A DNA stretch of 64,000 nt from Echinometra lucunter (lineage: Eukaryota; Echinodermata; Echinoidea; Camarodonta; Echinometridae). The notes beneath the pieces are model-generated. The model saw nothing but the letters and a program-made list of their open reading frames with translations, was not told the DNA's origin and searched no databases. Position numbers and translations under genes: made by a program. The stretch lies in contig CM057157.1 of the NCBI GenBank assembly GCA_029962745.1, positions 7,178,197 through 7,242,196 on the forward strand, given 5' to 3'. Positions within the stretch are counted from its first letter, which is position 1; each line of letters begins with the position of its first letter. This document shows, piece by piece, positions 38,731-50,705 of the stretch.

Positions 38731-39049
38731 TAAAACATTTTAAACAGTACATGATAAGTGATGAAATCTGATTGAAGCATAGTAAATTGAAATCATTCAA
38801 CAAGCACAGTCCAAATACATGCGTTTATTGCGAATCAAAACTTGCATTTTTAGCTGGAATTTTTCTCATGTGAATGGACACATTGCCTCTGTGGTAGCAT
38901 GTAAATTAAGATACAAGACTTGTAAAGAAGAATGTATGATTGGTTGTTTCATATAAAATAGAGTAACTTTCATTAAGGTCATATGCGTTTAAAGTTTTTA
39001 TTTTCCTTCAGTGTGGGAATAACGTGTGTGCCCATGTTTGGTTGTTTGG

Positions 39050-39472
39050 TTCATTGATTGTATGTTTGATTTTTTAGTTGATCGACTGACTGAATGTTAT
39101 ATGGATTTGTGGATTGTTAGTTGATTAAATACATTGCTGATTGTTTTGTGATTGATTGATTGTTCTGTTGATAGACTGATTCCCTGTTTATTTGTTAGGC
39201 AATGGTTCGATTGATTGATTGATTGATTATCTTAATAATTGATTGACTGGCTGATTGACTGATTAATTGATCTACTGATTGTTTGGTTGATTAGTTAATT
39301 GGCTGTCAGCTGATGGAATGATGAATTCATCTTTCAGTGAGTTGATTGACTATCTTAATGATCTCGCAGTTGATTGGTTGGTGAATTATGGCTAGTGTAA
39401 TGGACTGGTTTTCTGATTGTATCAAATGAAATCTGTAAATAATTGATTGATTGATTGATTGATTGATTGGTC
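39050..39472 (+). repeat. Degenerate (GATT)n array downstream of gene A
   Basis: About 420 bp of TGATTGATTGAT-like units mixed with GACT and GGTT variants. It starts about 1.07 kb after the gene A stop. Confidence 0.85.
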
Positions 39473-39689
39473 GCTTACAATCAATTGAATGCTTAACTCA
39501 TTTACTCCCTGGTTGCTGGATAGTATCATATGCTGGTTTATTGATCAAGTGGTAGAGATGAATGTCTGGTTGATAGATAAGATTCTTCATCCTCATACCT
39601 ATCGAAATTAGCATCATCCTTATCAACATCGCATTCATAATTCAATGTCATAATAAAAAGCAACAGCTCATTACTAGTACATTGTCATT

Positions 39690-40372
39690 TGTCATTGTCA
39701 TCATCATCATCATCATCGTCATCACCATCATTACCATCATCATCCATCATGATCATCATCATCAATGTCATCATCACCATCATTATTCACATCACCATCA
39801 CCATATCATCATCATCATCGCCATCATCAACATCATCAGTATGGTCATCATTATCATCATCATCACTGCATAGCCATTGTCCTCCTCCTCCTCCTCCTCC
39901 TCATTATCATCAACAACAACATAATCATCGTCATCATCACCACCATGCACTACCACCACCACCACCATCATCATTATCATCAACATAATCGTCATTATCA
40001 TCACCACCATGCACCATCATCACCATCGTCGTCGTCTTCATCATCTTCATCACCACCATCATCACTGCACCGCCATTGTGATCATCATCATCATCATCAT
40101 CATTATCATCATCATTATCGCCGTCGTCTCCTCATCATCGTCCTTATCATCATTATCATCTTCATCATCACTAACTAATCATCGGCATCATCACCAGCAT
40201 GCGCCATCTTCATCATCGTCGTCGTAGTGGTCTTCATCATCATCACCTTCATCACCACCAACTTCATCACCACCATCGTCACTGCATCGCCATTATCATC
40301 ATCATCATCTTCATCATCCTCATCATCACCACCATCACCATCGCCATCATCATTATCAAGTGTCAAGCAAGT
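39690..40372 (+). repeat. (ATC)n trinucleotide array
   Basis: About 680 bp of CAT/ATC units with CAC, GTC and CTC variants. Its internal sequence repeats at larger scale (for example the CACCACCATGCAC block at about 39940 and 40005). Ser/His/Ile frames on both strands are artefacts. Confidence 0.96.
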
Positions 40373-42484
40373 GTCAAGTGTCGTTAGCAAATCAATAACA
40401 AAATAAAATGCGCTGAAAAAAAGACCAAGCAGACATGTTTTGAACTTGTAACTTTTTCAAATATTATTGATGGACAAGACAGCACGTGTAACATTAAACA
40501 AGAACGGGGTCAATGTAGGATTAAAATTCTTTCATAGCAAAACACACAATTTTGCAGCCTCTGGGTAAAATGAAATGCACTGAACATAAGTTATGTCTTC
40601 ATTACATGATCATGACAAAATAATCGAGAATATATACTATTTCATAGTACTATCATGGACAACAATCGAACTCGCTCCAAGCCTTGAACTATATTTCTTT
40701 ATACGAGTACAATTCAAAGGCCATAGTTAAAGCCAGATTTCCAATTATACTAAACAGTTTATGTTATCTATACCTGTAATGCGCCTTTATCATTTTTTTT
40801 CAAGACTAGACATGAAAAAAGCAAAACAAATTATAAATTCAGATCAAAAAGGGCCGAGTGCTGAAAAAGACAAACCAGGACATATTTGACCATCTTACTT
40901 GATTAATGAATGGTAAAAAATTAAGAAAGAAAATATCAATATGATGAAGTAGCAACCAATACATAAAAAAGAAGAAAGGAATTATGTGAAAAAAAAGTAA
41001 ATGGATAAACCAAGGGAGGTAGATGAATAAAGCTAAAGAAGACATGAAACTCTCAATAAAGATTTAAAAGAATTAAAGAGGAAAGACAGATATCATTGAA
41101 TGGAATAAAGAAATGAAAAGAATTGATGACAACAGTATATGAATGAAAAATAAGTGAAGGAAAATGAGGAAAAGTAATCAAAGAAATATAGATTAAAGAT
41201 CACAAAATGAATGAAGAGAAGATGAAATGAATCAGTGAATGATAGAATAAATGAAAAGCTTGATGAATAACTACATGAATGATGGAGAAAATGGACTAAT
41301 GAATTATCAGTTCATCATCAATCGACTGAAAAAAACGAAACGAGGATGGAAAATGAGAGGTATATATCCAGAAATTGTGACAGAACCATGAATATGACAA
41401 ATGAAATATTATAAATAAAAGAATGGAAGGAGTGTAAAAAAATAATGATAATGAAATAACATATGAAATGTTTAAAAACGACAGAGTAAAAGAAGAGAAA
41501 GGGGAAAACACGGAATAATAGAATGAATAAATAACAAAAACAAATAAATGAAATGATTAAAAAAATGACAATTAACAAGATATCAGAAAATCTAACGAAG
41601 AAAACAAGAAATGATAGCGAATAGTGATAGAAAAACGAATGAATAAATGAATTTGAATCATATTGGCGCAAGAATAAGCAACAAATCATTGTGAAAGACG
41701 ACTGAATGAATAAAAGGATAGAACAGATAAATATATTTTGTTGATCTATGAAAGCAAAGCAATCGACAAAGGAAATATTACAAAATCATATTTATGATCT
41801 GATAATAATACTTAGAAAAACAAAATAAATCAAAATCATAAATACTACTTAAAAACTAATTTAAGAATTGCCTAAAACCAACTAACAAGTACAAGTCAGC
41901 ACCACTGAATAAAATTCGACAAATTTCAGCATGAAAAATAATTCTCATCAGAAGATCTGAGTACCTTTTCCATGCGCCTCATCCACCTTGCAATAAATCA
42001 AAATTAAATCATTTGTTATGAAATATCTTATCACCTTATCTAAAAATTATATCATCTATAAAATTATTTGAAAGACATTTAGAGGCAGAGATTCAAATTA
42101 CGAAAGAGTTGAACTTCGTAACGTCGTATCAAAAATTAGAATAAAGTTAATTTTTAAAAAGAAAAAAAAATGAAAATTTGATAGGGCAAAACAATGTGTT
42201 CACAACTACTTGTATTTGGAAGCCAGCTGCAGGTTATTCCGACATTCCAGAAATATTTTTTGACGTCAGGTTTGTTGAAAATAGCTGCAAATACAATAAG
42301 ACATCATTCATGAAACCTCTGTAAAAGTACAGTTACTTCTAGTAGCATTTGTGAGATATAAATGGTACGAGAGTTAGATGAAAACATGTTTGTAGAAATA
42401 AAAATGATATTTTTGAAGTTAAGAATGTAGACTGTGCGAAAACCGTGTCGAAATATAGTGCATAGTCAAAACACAGTACTTAAA
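40373..42484. other. Gene-free AT-rich stretch
   Basis: Very AT-rich, with a GAAT/AAAT-biased composition from about 41040 to 41720 that produces Phe/Ile/Leu-rich frames on the minus strand. No gene recognised. Confidence 0.35.
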
Positions 42485-42669
42485 TACAAATTCAAAGAAA
42501 GAAATAAGTAAGTAAATAAAGGATTGAATGAATGAACGAATAAGTAAATAAATAAATAGATAAACAAATAAATAGATATCATGGAAGACCACCATTATTG
42601 GTGAAATGTGCTCCCCTGTATAGATATCAGAAATAAATAAATGAATAAATAACTAGATAATTGAATAGA

Positions 42670-42708
<39 letters not shown>

Positions 42709-42960
42709 ACGGATAAACGGATAAATTAATAACATAATAACAAACGAAAAGTAGGTCAATTTTACTGATGTGTTTATATATGAATGAATAAATAGATGAA
42801 TAATCAGATAAACAAAATAATACACGCGAAAAAAACAATAAATACATAAACGAATTAATTAATAAAAAGAAACAAATGAATTCACGAATGAATAAATAGA
42901 TTAATAGATGAATAAACAAAAAGATAAATAAATGATATGATTACAAACAAGAAATAAAAA
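42485..42960 (+). repeat. Degenerate (AAAT)n/(GAAT)n array
   Basis: AAATAAAT and GAATGAAT units with ATAG and ATTA variants. It includes a near-perfect AAAT run at 42668-42710 and ends about 130 bp beyond the stop of gene B. Confidence 0.85.
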
Positions 42961-43086
42961 ATTGATAAATTATTTTGGTCTGATTATATATGACGGCCTA
43001 CATACTGAAGAGGTAACCATGATACAAGAAATGCATGCTTTCCGGGTTCGAAAGAAGTGCAGGCATGGAGTAAAAGATGAGGGAAT

Positions 43087-44337
43087 TTAACCCGACTTCC
43101 AGAGCAGAAAGGCTATTGGACCAAAGTAGACATAAATGAAACATTTCGATTCGTGAGTGACGAAGCTGGCGAAGTGCTTCCCGACAACGACATGCCATGT
43201 CGTATCGAACTCGAGGTCGAAAGCCTTTTTGACGTGGGCCGCGCGGTCTTTCTCGCTGTCGAATCTTTCCATGGCTTCCCTGGCGACTTCGATAGCGCGT
43301 TCCTGCATATCTTCGGTCATGTCTACATTCTTAATGATGGGTTCTTTGTCCTTTTTCGATGATGACGATGATGATGGCGTAATAGTCTGTTGGATGAGAG
43401 AAAAGATCGATAGAGAGAATTTGCTCAATTACATTAATTTTATTTTCTAATGTCTAAATTCTGTAGAACAATTAATACTGGTCAATTCATCAAAAAATCA
43501 CGAAAAGAAACTAATGATGAATGCAAGAAATTGATAAAAAGGTGATCGAATACGTGTAACAGTGCAAGATTATTCAATTCATTTTAAAACGTCATACATA
43601 GAGTTATAAAAACGGTCTCGTGGGATGCTATACAATAATTTTATGAATAAAATAACTTTAAAATCATACATACACTTTAAAAAAAAAATATTGGGTAAAA
43701 TTTTAACCAGCAACCAACCAACTTTGGGCAATATTTTTGCCCAATGCGAGAAGTATATTGTCCAGTTAGGGTAAAACCAAGCAGTAATTACTTTGGAATG
43801 GGCAAAATTTTCATCAAATTGGATAAAAAGAAATGTCCAAAGAAATGCCCAAAGTTCGTTGGACATATAATTACCCTCATGGCACATTTTTACCTAATAT
43901 TTTTAGAGTGTATAGGCCTATCTCGGAGAATTTATCTTGCCAATGACCTTTGAATTTTTTGTCAAGTACTGTATCAGTAGGTTTTTTAGTTCGCCTAATT
44001 TAGAGAAAAGTGTCCATTTGCCAATATCATTATCAATGACGTTGATTCTTTTTCATATGCAGATAAAACTACGGTATTGGTAAGTATGAAAACTGAAAGA
44101 ATTTTGCGTCATCGCCCCAATAGGAATTTACGAACGACTTGAGAATAATCATACCAAAAGTGCATAATGTACAGATATAGAACCAAACACCTTTCTTACT
44201 TACATTAATAAAAAAAAGAAACAACAAAAACAACAAGTGTAATGACTTACCGCCGGTGTTTTGCTCAATGGCAGAAAACCACCGCTGGTTTTTGCTGAAG
44301 TTGAGAAGCTGTACGTGGTATGACTGCTTCGAGACAT
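43087..44337 (-). CDS. DYNLL-like: LC8-type dynein light chain, gene B (divergent, two coding exons)
   Basis: Coding exon 1 is 44251-44337 (29 codons, MSRSSHTTYSFSTS…, donor GCG then GTAAGT). Coding exon 2 is 43087-43386, entered after CCAACAG. Both junctions are phase 0 and the joined product is 128 residues. The Ser/Thr-rich N-terminus of about 39 residues is longer than in the sister genes. The LC8 domain follows from IIKNVDMTEDMQ to LLWKSG. It is clearly diverged: TWHVVVGKHFASFVTHESK replaces the usual [19 protein letters not shown], with KCFIYVYFG after it. The dimer-interface His and the THE core are kept. The role is probably that of a specialised LC8 paralogue with altered partners, by inference. 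The ATG lies one base after a splice acceptor (TTGACAG then GATG). Confidence 0.88.
43673..43910. mobile_element. MITE in intron 2 of LC8 gene B
   Basis: The ends are CACTTTAAAAAAAAAATATT and, inverted, CACTCTAAAAATATTAGGTA, flanked by TA on each side (43671-43672, 43911-43912). The inner sequence has inverted and direct copies of TTGCCCA and GGGTAAAA. The element is about 238 bp and non-coding. The CACTCT ends and TA flanks resemble the element at 20656-20919. Confidence 0.72.
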
Positions 44338-44969
44338 CCTGTCAAAGACAAAACAAAACACAACAATTAACAACAAAAAGGGTAGCATAATATTCAATCC
44401 ATTCCCCCAATTCTAGTCGGTTTCATTCTTTACTAAAACATGACAAAAGTTCCAACTAAAATTGCCACATTTACAATGAAATTCAATAGGCAACAATTCA
44501 TAAATATTTAAATTCATATTTTATCTTACATCTACTTTTGAATTATACGGATTATCTTAATACCAAAAGCATGTAATTTCTAGTATAGAACATAAATAAA
44601 TATTCATCGAGTCATAATATAGCCTACCAAAATGTGTGGCACAATCGCACTAGTATCAGACTAGTAAGATAGAAAACCCCTTCTCCTCGGCGTAGTACAT
44701 GTATGTAATTCTAACTTCATACTTTTTAGTAAAGAAGCACTTATTATGCTTGAATATTATTAGTCCATTTATAAAACTTTCTATTTTTCTTGTTCCTCAA
44801 GCTCTCCAAATGACTCTGTAATGTTTTAATCGAATCAAATCCAATATCTTTCACCATTTCAATATAGTACTTTTTAACTATACCTTTCTTGTATGCGATA
44901 AAAGCCGTCTGAGAGTATCAGAGTATTTCAAAGAGAGATAAAATAGGATTATTTACCTGAGATGGGAGT
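44338..44969 (-). other. 5' UTR exon and first intron of LC8 gene B
   Basis: A very short first exon (44957-44969, predicted start at 44969) ends CTCAG then GTAAAT. The intron runs to 44339 and ends TTTGACAG. One noncoding base (44338) precedes the ATG. Confidence 0.5.
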
Positions 44970-44990
44970 GCAAAATGCAGATGAGTCTTG

Positions 44991-45000
44991 CTATATATAG
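44991..45000 (-). promoter_or_regulatory. TATA box of LC8 gene B
   Basis: CTATATATAG lies about 29 bp before an initiator-like GCACTCC (A at 44969). The GTTAAAAGCTACG array found at the other three LC8 genes was not found upstream. Confidence 0.5.
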
Positions 45001-46517
45001 AGAAATGTAAAACTACTTGGAATCAGGAACAAATTTCTAGCTGGAATGAAAAGTTAAGAGAAATCCTCAAGAAGTTACCGTTTCCACCCCGAACTTGCCC
45101 ACGACAATTTTCTCTTTATCTTTTCATCTCTCTTCTATGACCTTCATGAAACGTAGAAAAACTTCTTTTCACACAACAATCATGACAATGGGAGGAATGA
45201 AAAGAAGTAAAAAAAAAAAAAAAGTAACTTTTGGAGTGTTCTCACGCCCGGCGGCATGAGACACCTCCCATCAGCTACAAGGTCAGCCTCACACCCCGGT
45301 CTAGGCCCACTCTACTTCAGGCTTGACTTTAAGTTTAGCGGTTGCATGACGCTGCTCTGACTTACTCATTTGGAAAATCACGTCCATTGTCAGACAAATT
45401 GACAGAAAATTGTTTCACACGCCCCTGCTTTGCTCAAATGAAACTGAAATACACCTTGAATATTGAAAAACAGTTTCCCTTTACCTCTTAAGTATTTTAC
45501 TTGAGTATTGTGTTTTTTTTTTCCAAAATCAATTGATCGAAGAACAAAACACCTATCTCAAATCAATAGTCATCGTGATTGACAGATAATTCATTCCAAT
45601 TGATCAAGAGTAGAGTTCGAAACAAAATCATTAATTCTATTCAGTTTTTGAAATAGATTTTGGTACACATTTGTTATTTAAGATTCCTTTTTCAGTTTTA
45701 ATAAATTCATTGATACACAGGAACTACTTGAAAGAAGTTGTTTGATGAAAACAGGAAGGAAATGGTCAAAGTAGACTTAATCTTGAAAAAAACCCCACAA
45801 CGATAATATCATTTACTGAGCGCTGATGTATAACTAAGTCTTGTTGAACAGCTTTTTACATTGATAAGCGAAATTGGCAAGGAATCATACCATCGCGTTA
45901 TTTAGGAAACCAAACGATATGTCAAAAGTCAGATTATAAAAGTTATAGAATGAGTCTAGGAACATACCTCGTTACCCCTCTGCGAGGTTGCCGGTGGAGG
46001 GGGGGGGGGGGGGAGGGGGATCTGCATATTCACATACGTTTTAATGAGGACATGGGTGAAGGGACCCCGATGGCGGCTCCATAATGATGATGGGAGTATT
46101 ATTGGCAAACGGGACAAGGATGACATCCTTTACTAAATACTTAATTATAACTTATTGACATTTTTTTTTCTTTTGCTGCCCATTGGGCAAGTTTTGCTGC
46201 ATAGTTGGTGAAGTAAAATGACTTATTTCTAGGATATATTCTGAACCCCCACATAATTCTCTCTCTCTCTCTCTTTCTCTGTCTGTCTGTCTCTCTCTCT
46301 CTCTCACACACACACCCGCACCCCCACACACCCTCTCACACCCTCACATACACACACACATAAACGCATGCACTTAACTTCTAAATCGTATGATGCTATT
46401 AAACTCCGTCATTCTAGGAGCTGGAATAATTATTCACGTAAATTAAAATGATCATGCTATTCATTTATTTATTATTTATTCATTTATTCATTTATTCATT
46501 TATTCACCTGTCTTTAC
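45001..46517. other. Upstream region of gene B; microsatellites
   Basis: No gene. Contains a G run (about 45999-46013), a (TC)n tract (46258-46304) and a (CA)n-like tract (46305-46360), then an ATTT/CATT-biased stretch at 46460-46506. Confidence 0.5.
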
Positions 46518-46751
46518 CAGGCCGGATCCAGAATTTTTCTAAAGGGGGGGGGGCGGTCGGCTTTTTCAGGTGTCTGTTTTACGAAAAAAAAAGGGGGTTC
46601 TCGGCATGTTCACGTGTATTTTACCCTAAAATTTTGCTTTTTCTGCTTTTCAAAAGGGGGGGGGGGGGGCAGCAGGCCGATTCGGTCCCCATGGTTCCAA
46701 AAGGGGGGTGGGAGTCGCGGCCGATTCCGCCATCCCCTGGATCCGCCCCTG
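46518..46751. mobile_element. hAT-type MITE
   Basis: The left end is CAGGCCGGATCCAGAA and the inverted right end is CAGGGGCGGATCCAGG. The flanks share CTTTAC (46512-46517 and 46752-46757), shorter than the 8 bp expected, so the duplication is imperfect. The interior has several G-tracts. The element is 234 bp and non-coding. Confidence 0.7.
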
Positions 46752-46949
46752 CTTTACCTGTCTTTATTACGATCATCAATGAATGAATGAACCAATTAAT
46801 CAATCACTTTCAACAAACAATCAATCTTTCTACATCCGCAGTAATATACATTTCAAGCAAGCAACAAGCCAAATAATCGTCAATGAATTAAGCAAAACAT
46901 TAAGTTAACCGAATAAGCAATTAAAAACAGTAGTAGCCAATGATACATC

Positions 46950-47087
46950 CAATCAATCAATCAATCAGTCAATCAATCGATCAGTCAGTCAGTAATGCAA
47001 TTAATTAACTAATCAATCAATCAATCGGTCAGTCAATCAGTAAATCAGTCCATCAATCGATCAATCAGCCAGTCAGTATAAATCAGG

Positions 47088-47139
<52 letters not shown>

Positions 47140-47212
47140 TAACCAATCAGTCAATCAAACAGGCAATCAGTCAATCAAACAGGCAATCAGTCAATTAATC
47201 AATCAATCATCC
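46950..47212 (+). repeat. (AATC)n array downstream of gene C
   Basis: About 260 bp of AATC units with AGTC, ATCG and CAGG variants. Read in the direction of gene C it is a GATT array, starting about 1.0 kb beyond the stop. Confidence 0.92.
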
Positions 47213-47438
47213 ACCACGAAGCCATTCTCTCACATTCACAGCATATCAACCAAAAGTTATTCTCATCAATCAATTAATTCATTTTAAGTCACCAGATAAT
47301 CCAGTTATGTACTTGGAATAAAATCACTTGGTGACTTCAAATGACGCTTTTCACTTCCATACGCCAATACAGGCAATCGATTATAGGCAGAGAAAGTGAT
47401 GACAGTGCATCAGAAAATGATTGATTTGAATCTACTAT

Positions 47439-47444
47439 TTTATT
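47439..47444 (-). terminator. Possible polyadenylation signal of gene C
   Basis: AATAAA on the minus strand about 770 nt after the gene C stop, close to the 740 nt seen at gene A. Confidence 0.4.
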
Positions 47445-48216
47445 TTAGTTATAATAAAAATCAATGTATACAGAGATGTTTGGTACACATTTTGTTTGAT
47501 CAGGTCTTATATTGCCAATTTTTAAAACGAAGTAATTTGACTAAGCTGTAATAGAATTTAAAGAAAAATCTTCAAAAGAAAGATTGGTGTATTGTAAGTG
47601 GAATTTGATGTTTGAATATCTATTTGAATTTTAAAATAAGATATTTCAGAAAATATCGAAAACATTAATGTCTTGCAATTTCGGGCACGTTTTATATTGA
47701 TCTAACTGTAAATTATAAAGTAAAATTAACAATAAAACATTCCCGTTTCCGAACGGAGTTGCTACTATTATAACAACCATTATTGGCATCCAAAATTTAA
47801 AACTTAGACGCTGTTTTTACAAAAATATCCTCTTAACCAGTCTTATTTCACAACTAAGGCGAAAATAATTATGTACAAAATGAGTCTATGCGACGATGTC
47901 GGTAATGTGTGCTAGAGGAGTGAGAAATTGAAAATTTTGAGCCGTACGGACACTGATTCCTTGCTAAAATAATTCGCAAATTATAAAGGAACTGAAGGTC
48001 TTGGACTGTTGGAGGGGAGTCAGGAACACTTCTATAAGGGCTGTCCGATATTTTTGCCCAGACATGCAGAGAGCAAGTTGATTGACAAATTGACAGGCTA
48101 GGCGCATTGGAAATCACGGGGCCGAATTATACAGTTCGTTCATGTCACTTCTTCTGATGTATAAATAATGACTGACGTCCAAGAAGACGGTCTTGTAGAT
48201 GACTGGAATTTCACAT

Positions 48217-48507
48217 CTAGCCTGACTTGAAGAGGAGCACTGCAACTTGATCGACATACAGATAGACGAAATGTTTGGTCTCGTGCGTGACATAGCTGCC
48301 GAACTTACTACCGACGACGCAGTGCCAGGTCGGGTTGTACTCCTTATCGAAATCTTTCTTGATGTACGACGCGATGTCCTTCTCGATGTTGAACTTTGAA
48401 AAAGCGTCCTCTGCAAGTTGTTTGGCATAGTCTTGCATATCCTCCAACATATCGGCATTCTTTATGACGATCTTCCTCTCCTTATTACCTGTATTCCCAA
48501 GCACCAT
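48217..48507 (-). CDS. DYNLL-like: LC8-type dynein light chain, gene C
   Basis: The protein has 96 residues, close to the usual 89, with only a short leader ([12 protein letters not shown]). The LC8 domain runs from [13 protein letters not shown] through a helix pair (…[17 protein letters not shown]) to [28 protein letters not shown] and LLFKSG. This is the most canonical N-terminus of the four. The GRN of the groove loop is replaced by GSK. The function expected from the family is a dimeric hub binding short peptide motifs, including dynein intermediate chain. The ATG directly follows the acceptor (CGGACCCAG then ATGG). The intron is 48508-49170. A 3' UTR block CTTGGACGTCA lies about 34 nt after the stop and is shared with gene D. 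Confidence 0.94.
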   Translation of the reverse strand: MVLGNTGNKERKIVIKNADMLEDMQDYAKQLAEDAFSKFNIEKDIASYIKKDFDKEYNPTWHCVVGSKFGSYVTHETKHFVYLYVDQVAVLLFKSG

Positions 48508-49170
48508 CTGGGTCCGAAATAAATCGAAAAAAAGAGAGAATTACCATAATTCATTGATTATCATGAAAACGATGATTGCCTCTTCTTATTGAAATGTTTT
48601 TCAGATATAACTGAAATACCAAAATGAAAGTTTGCGAGGAAATATGATATTCACAATAACAGTTCAAGAGATGAAGATTATCAGGGTTTAAGTTTGTTAA
48701 ATATTTTTCATCGCGCTTTTAATGCTTCAGTTCAATTCTATCTGCTAATTTAAGAATTTACAGACACATCCGAGTCTTTTGAATCGTTATCACTCTCTTA
48801 AACTCTTTTCTCTTCGCATTTTCCATGCACTAAATTGTAAACCTCTATTATTATGTCTTCAGCAAATATTTCAAGATACGATCGCCCCGATTCATGTGGA
48901 ACAACAATAGTGAATATCAAAAAGCAATAAAATATCTGTAGAAATAACAAGCCAAATCAGATATTCATGTTATACGACAGGACGACTTAAACATGTTAAA
49001 TTGAAAGTTAATCAAGGAGAAGTTAAAAAATGCTCATAAATTAAAGATAAAGGGAATACTGAATATACATGATTATACTGGCTTTTAAACGATATCAAGT
49101 AAAAAATAAATGAGATCCAATTTCAAAGAAAAAAAAGCAAGAATAATAAATCAAAAGAAGCTCAACTTAC

Positions 49171-49268
49171 GATTGTGATTTGATAATGACGTCAAATGGA
49201 GAACCGAAGACAAAACAGTGTCTGATGTAGAGACCCAACAGAGCTTCGTGAAATCAAATATTTGATAT
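49171..49268 (-). other. Noncoding first exon of LC8 gene C
   Basis: About 98 nt ending CACAATC then GTAAGTTG. It contains a perfect palindromic CRE-type site, TGACGTCA, at 49187-49194. The transcription start is estimated from the TATA box and may be off by a few bases. Confidence 0.55.
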
Positions 49269-49290
49269 GATTTCACGATTTTTTTTTACT

Positions 49291-49298
49291 CTATATAG
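49291..49298 (-). promoter_or_regulatory. TATA box of LC8 gene C
   Basis: CTATATAG lies about 120 bp before the donor of the first exon, matching the 125-130 bp TATA-to-donor distance at genes A and D. Confidence 0.5.
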
Positions 49299-50444
49299 AT
49301 AGTTTTCTCAAACCTCCCACTCCAAACTGAAAAAAAAAAATGATATTGAAATAAAGCACCCCTATTCATATTCATAGGAGGTCGGTATGACAGTGTTTAT
49401 CTTTTCACAGTTCGGTTCACATAAATACTACCTCGTATTCATCGCCAGTCGAGTAAATGAATTTGCTTTGATACTAACTAAAATACTAACACAGACAATT
49501 GCTCGCTCTATAGAATCATCCTAAGACAAAAATATTTTCCTGGACAACTACCCCATGAAAAAGTAACTCAATAAAAACAATTACCCAGGCGTAATTAAGT
49601 GAGAAATGGCCGTCAGGGAAGGGGTAATAGTCCTAAGGGCAGTTTCGGGGAGGGGGGGGGGGGGTCGAAAGTCTAGGATATGAATGTCAATATTGTCAAA
49701 AGTTCGAACAGACATGACTATTTGTCAATAACTGTCTCTCTTTTCTTTTATTTTAAAGAGAATCTTTCAAACAAGTTATGCAGAATAAACTATACGGTTT
49801 TATTGGAATTTTACTTTTTTGCTCTATCCGCTAATGGTGGCCATAACAAAAACGATTGTGTTAATGATGTTCACGTGTTGTTTGACATTGGTAGGTAGCT
49901 ACATTACATTCTCCATCTTCATTCTAAATTTCTTAGATCATGAATCACATCTAAGTCGATTGTTCCAGAATTAGATTAAGATTTTTAATCGAATTTTGGA
50001 GTTGTCCCTTACCTAAGTCTAGGAAATTTAGAGTGTTCTTTATGGCATAAATGCAGAGAACTGGTATAGTCTACCGCACATTTTGAATAGTCTAGTAGTC
50101 AATGGTCTGTTGTAAACAGAGGAAAAATATAATCATTATTGTTATCCTAATCCTTATAGTAATACAAAAGGATACGAACTGGTTGTGCATGCCTGGGGGT
50201 TAGAACCACCCTTCCTCCCGCTCCCCCCCCCCCCGGGAGTTATGAATACAAACTATTGTCATCTAATATTCGTTTATATAACGTTATGGTAAATTCTATT
50301 TAGTATAATCATTATAGAGAAATTATGATAAACATGTAGCCCAAATTATTTGTCTAAATTCTGCTTGCCTTTAAGATCTGGAAACTAGATATTGATACGT
50401 GAGGAGGATTCACCTTCCCCCTTGGCGGAATCGTGCCATTCACT
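49299..50444. other. Upstream region of gene C
   Basis: AT-rich, with G- or C-runs at about 49651 and 50222. No gene. A 72-codon frame at 49680-49898 has no recognisable feature. Confidence 0.3.
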
Positions 50445-50705
50445 CGTAGCTTTTATCAAAACACCTCCCTTCTTATCGATGTACACTCTGTGGCATTTAC
50501 CACTTACCCGTAGCTTATAACAAACCGTCAGTGTACATTTGTATAAAATATACCAGTCCATCATAGCTTGTAACGTTGTGTCATGAATAAAGAGCCTTGG
50601 CTTCTTGACAATGCATGTGAAGGACTGGTTTGTTTTGACACCGACAAGTTATCATTGGTGGTATCGGTAATACTTCACTTTTCCTTAGACTCCGTAGCTT
50701 TTAAC
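50445..50705 (-). promoter_or_regulatory. Array of GTTAAAAGCTACG motifs upstream of LC8 gene C
   Basis: Read in the direction of gene C, from near to far: GATAAAAGCTACG (50445-50457), GTTATAAGCTACG (50509-50521), GTTACAAGCTATG (50572-50584), GTTAAAAGCTACG (50693-50705). Spacings are 64, 63 and 121 bp, the last about two units. The context of the two nearest copies matches the two nearest copies at gene A (GGAGGTG…TTTG before the motif, GAGTGAATGG- or GAGCGACTTG-like after it). The array lies 1.2-1.4 kb before the predicted start. Its function is unknown. Confidence 0.6.

Noticed and set aside
39682..40390. His-, Ser- and Ile-rich frames on both strands, resembling histidine-rich proteins
   Set aside because: All come from the (ATC)n array, and overlapping frames are open at once.
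45001..46500. Search for the GTTAAAAGCTACG array upstream of gene B
   Set aside because: Only one remote look-alike (AACAGCTTTTTACA near 45849) was found, too different to count.
46950..47212. Possible CRISPR-like or satellite array
   Set aside because: A four-base unit without spacers is a tetranucleotide microsatellite, and the genome is animal.
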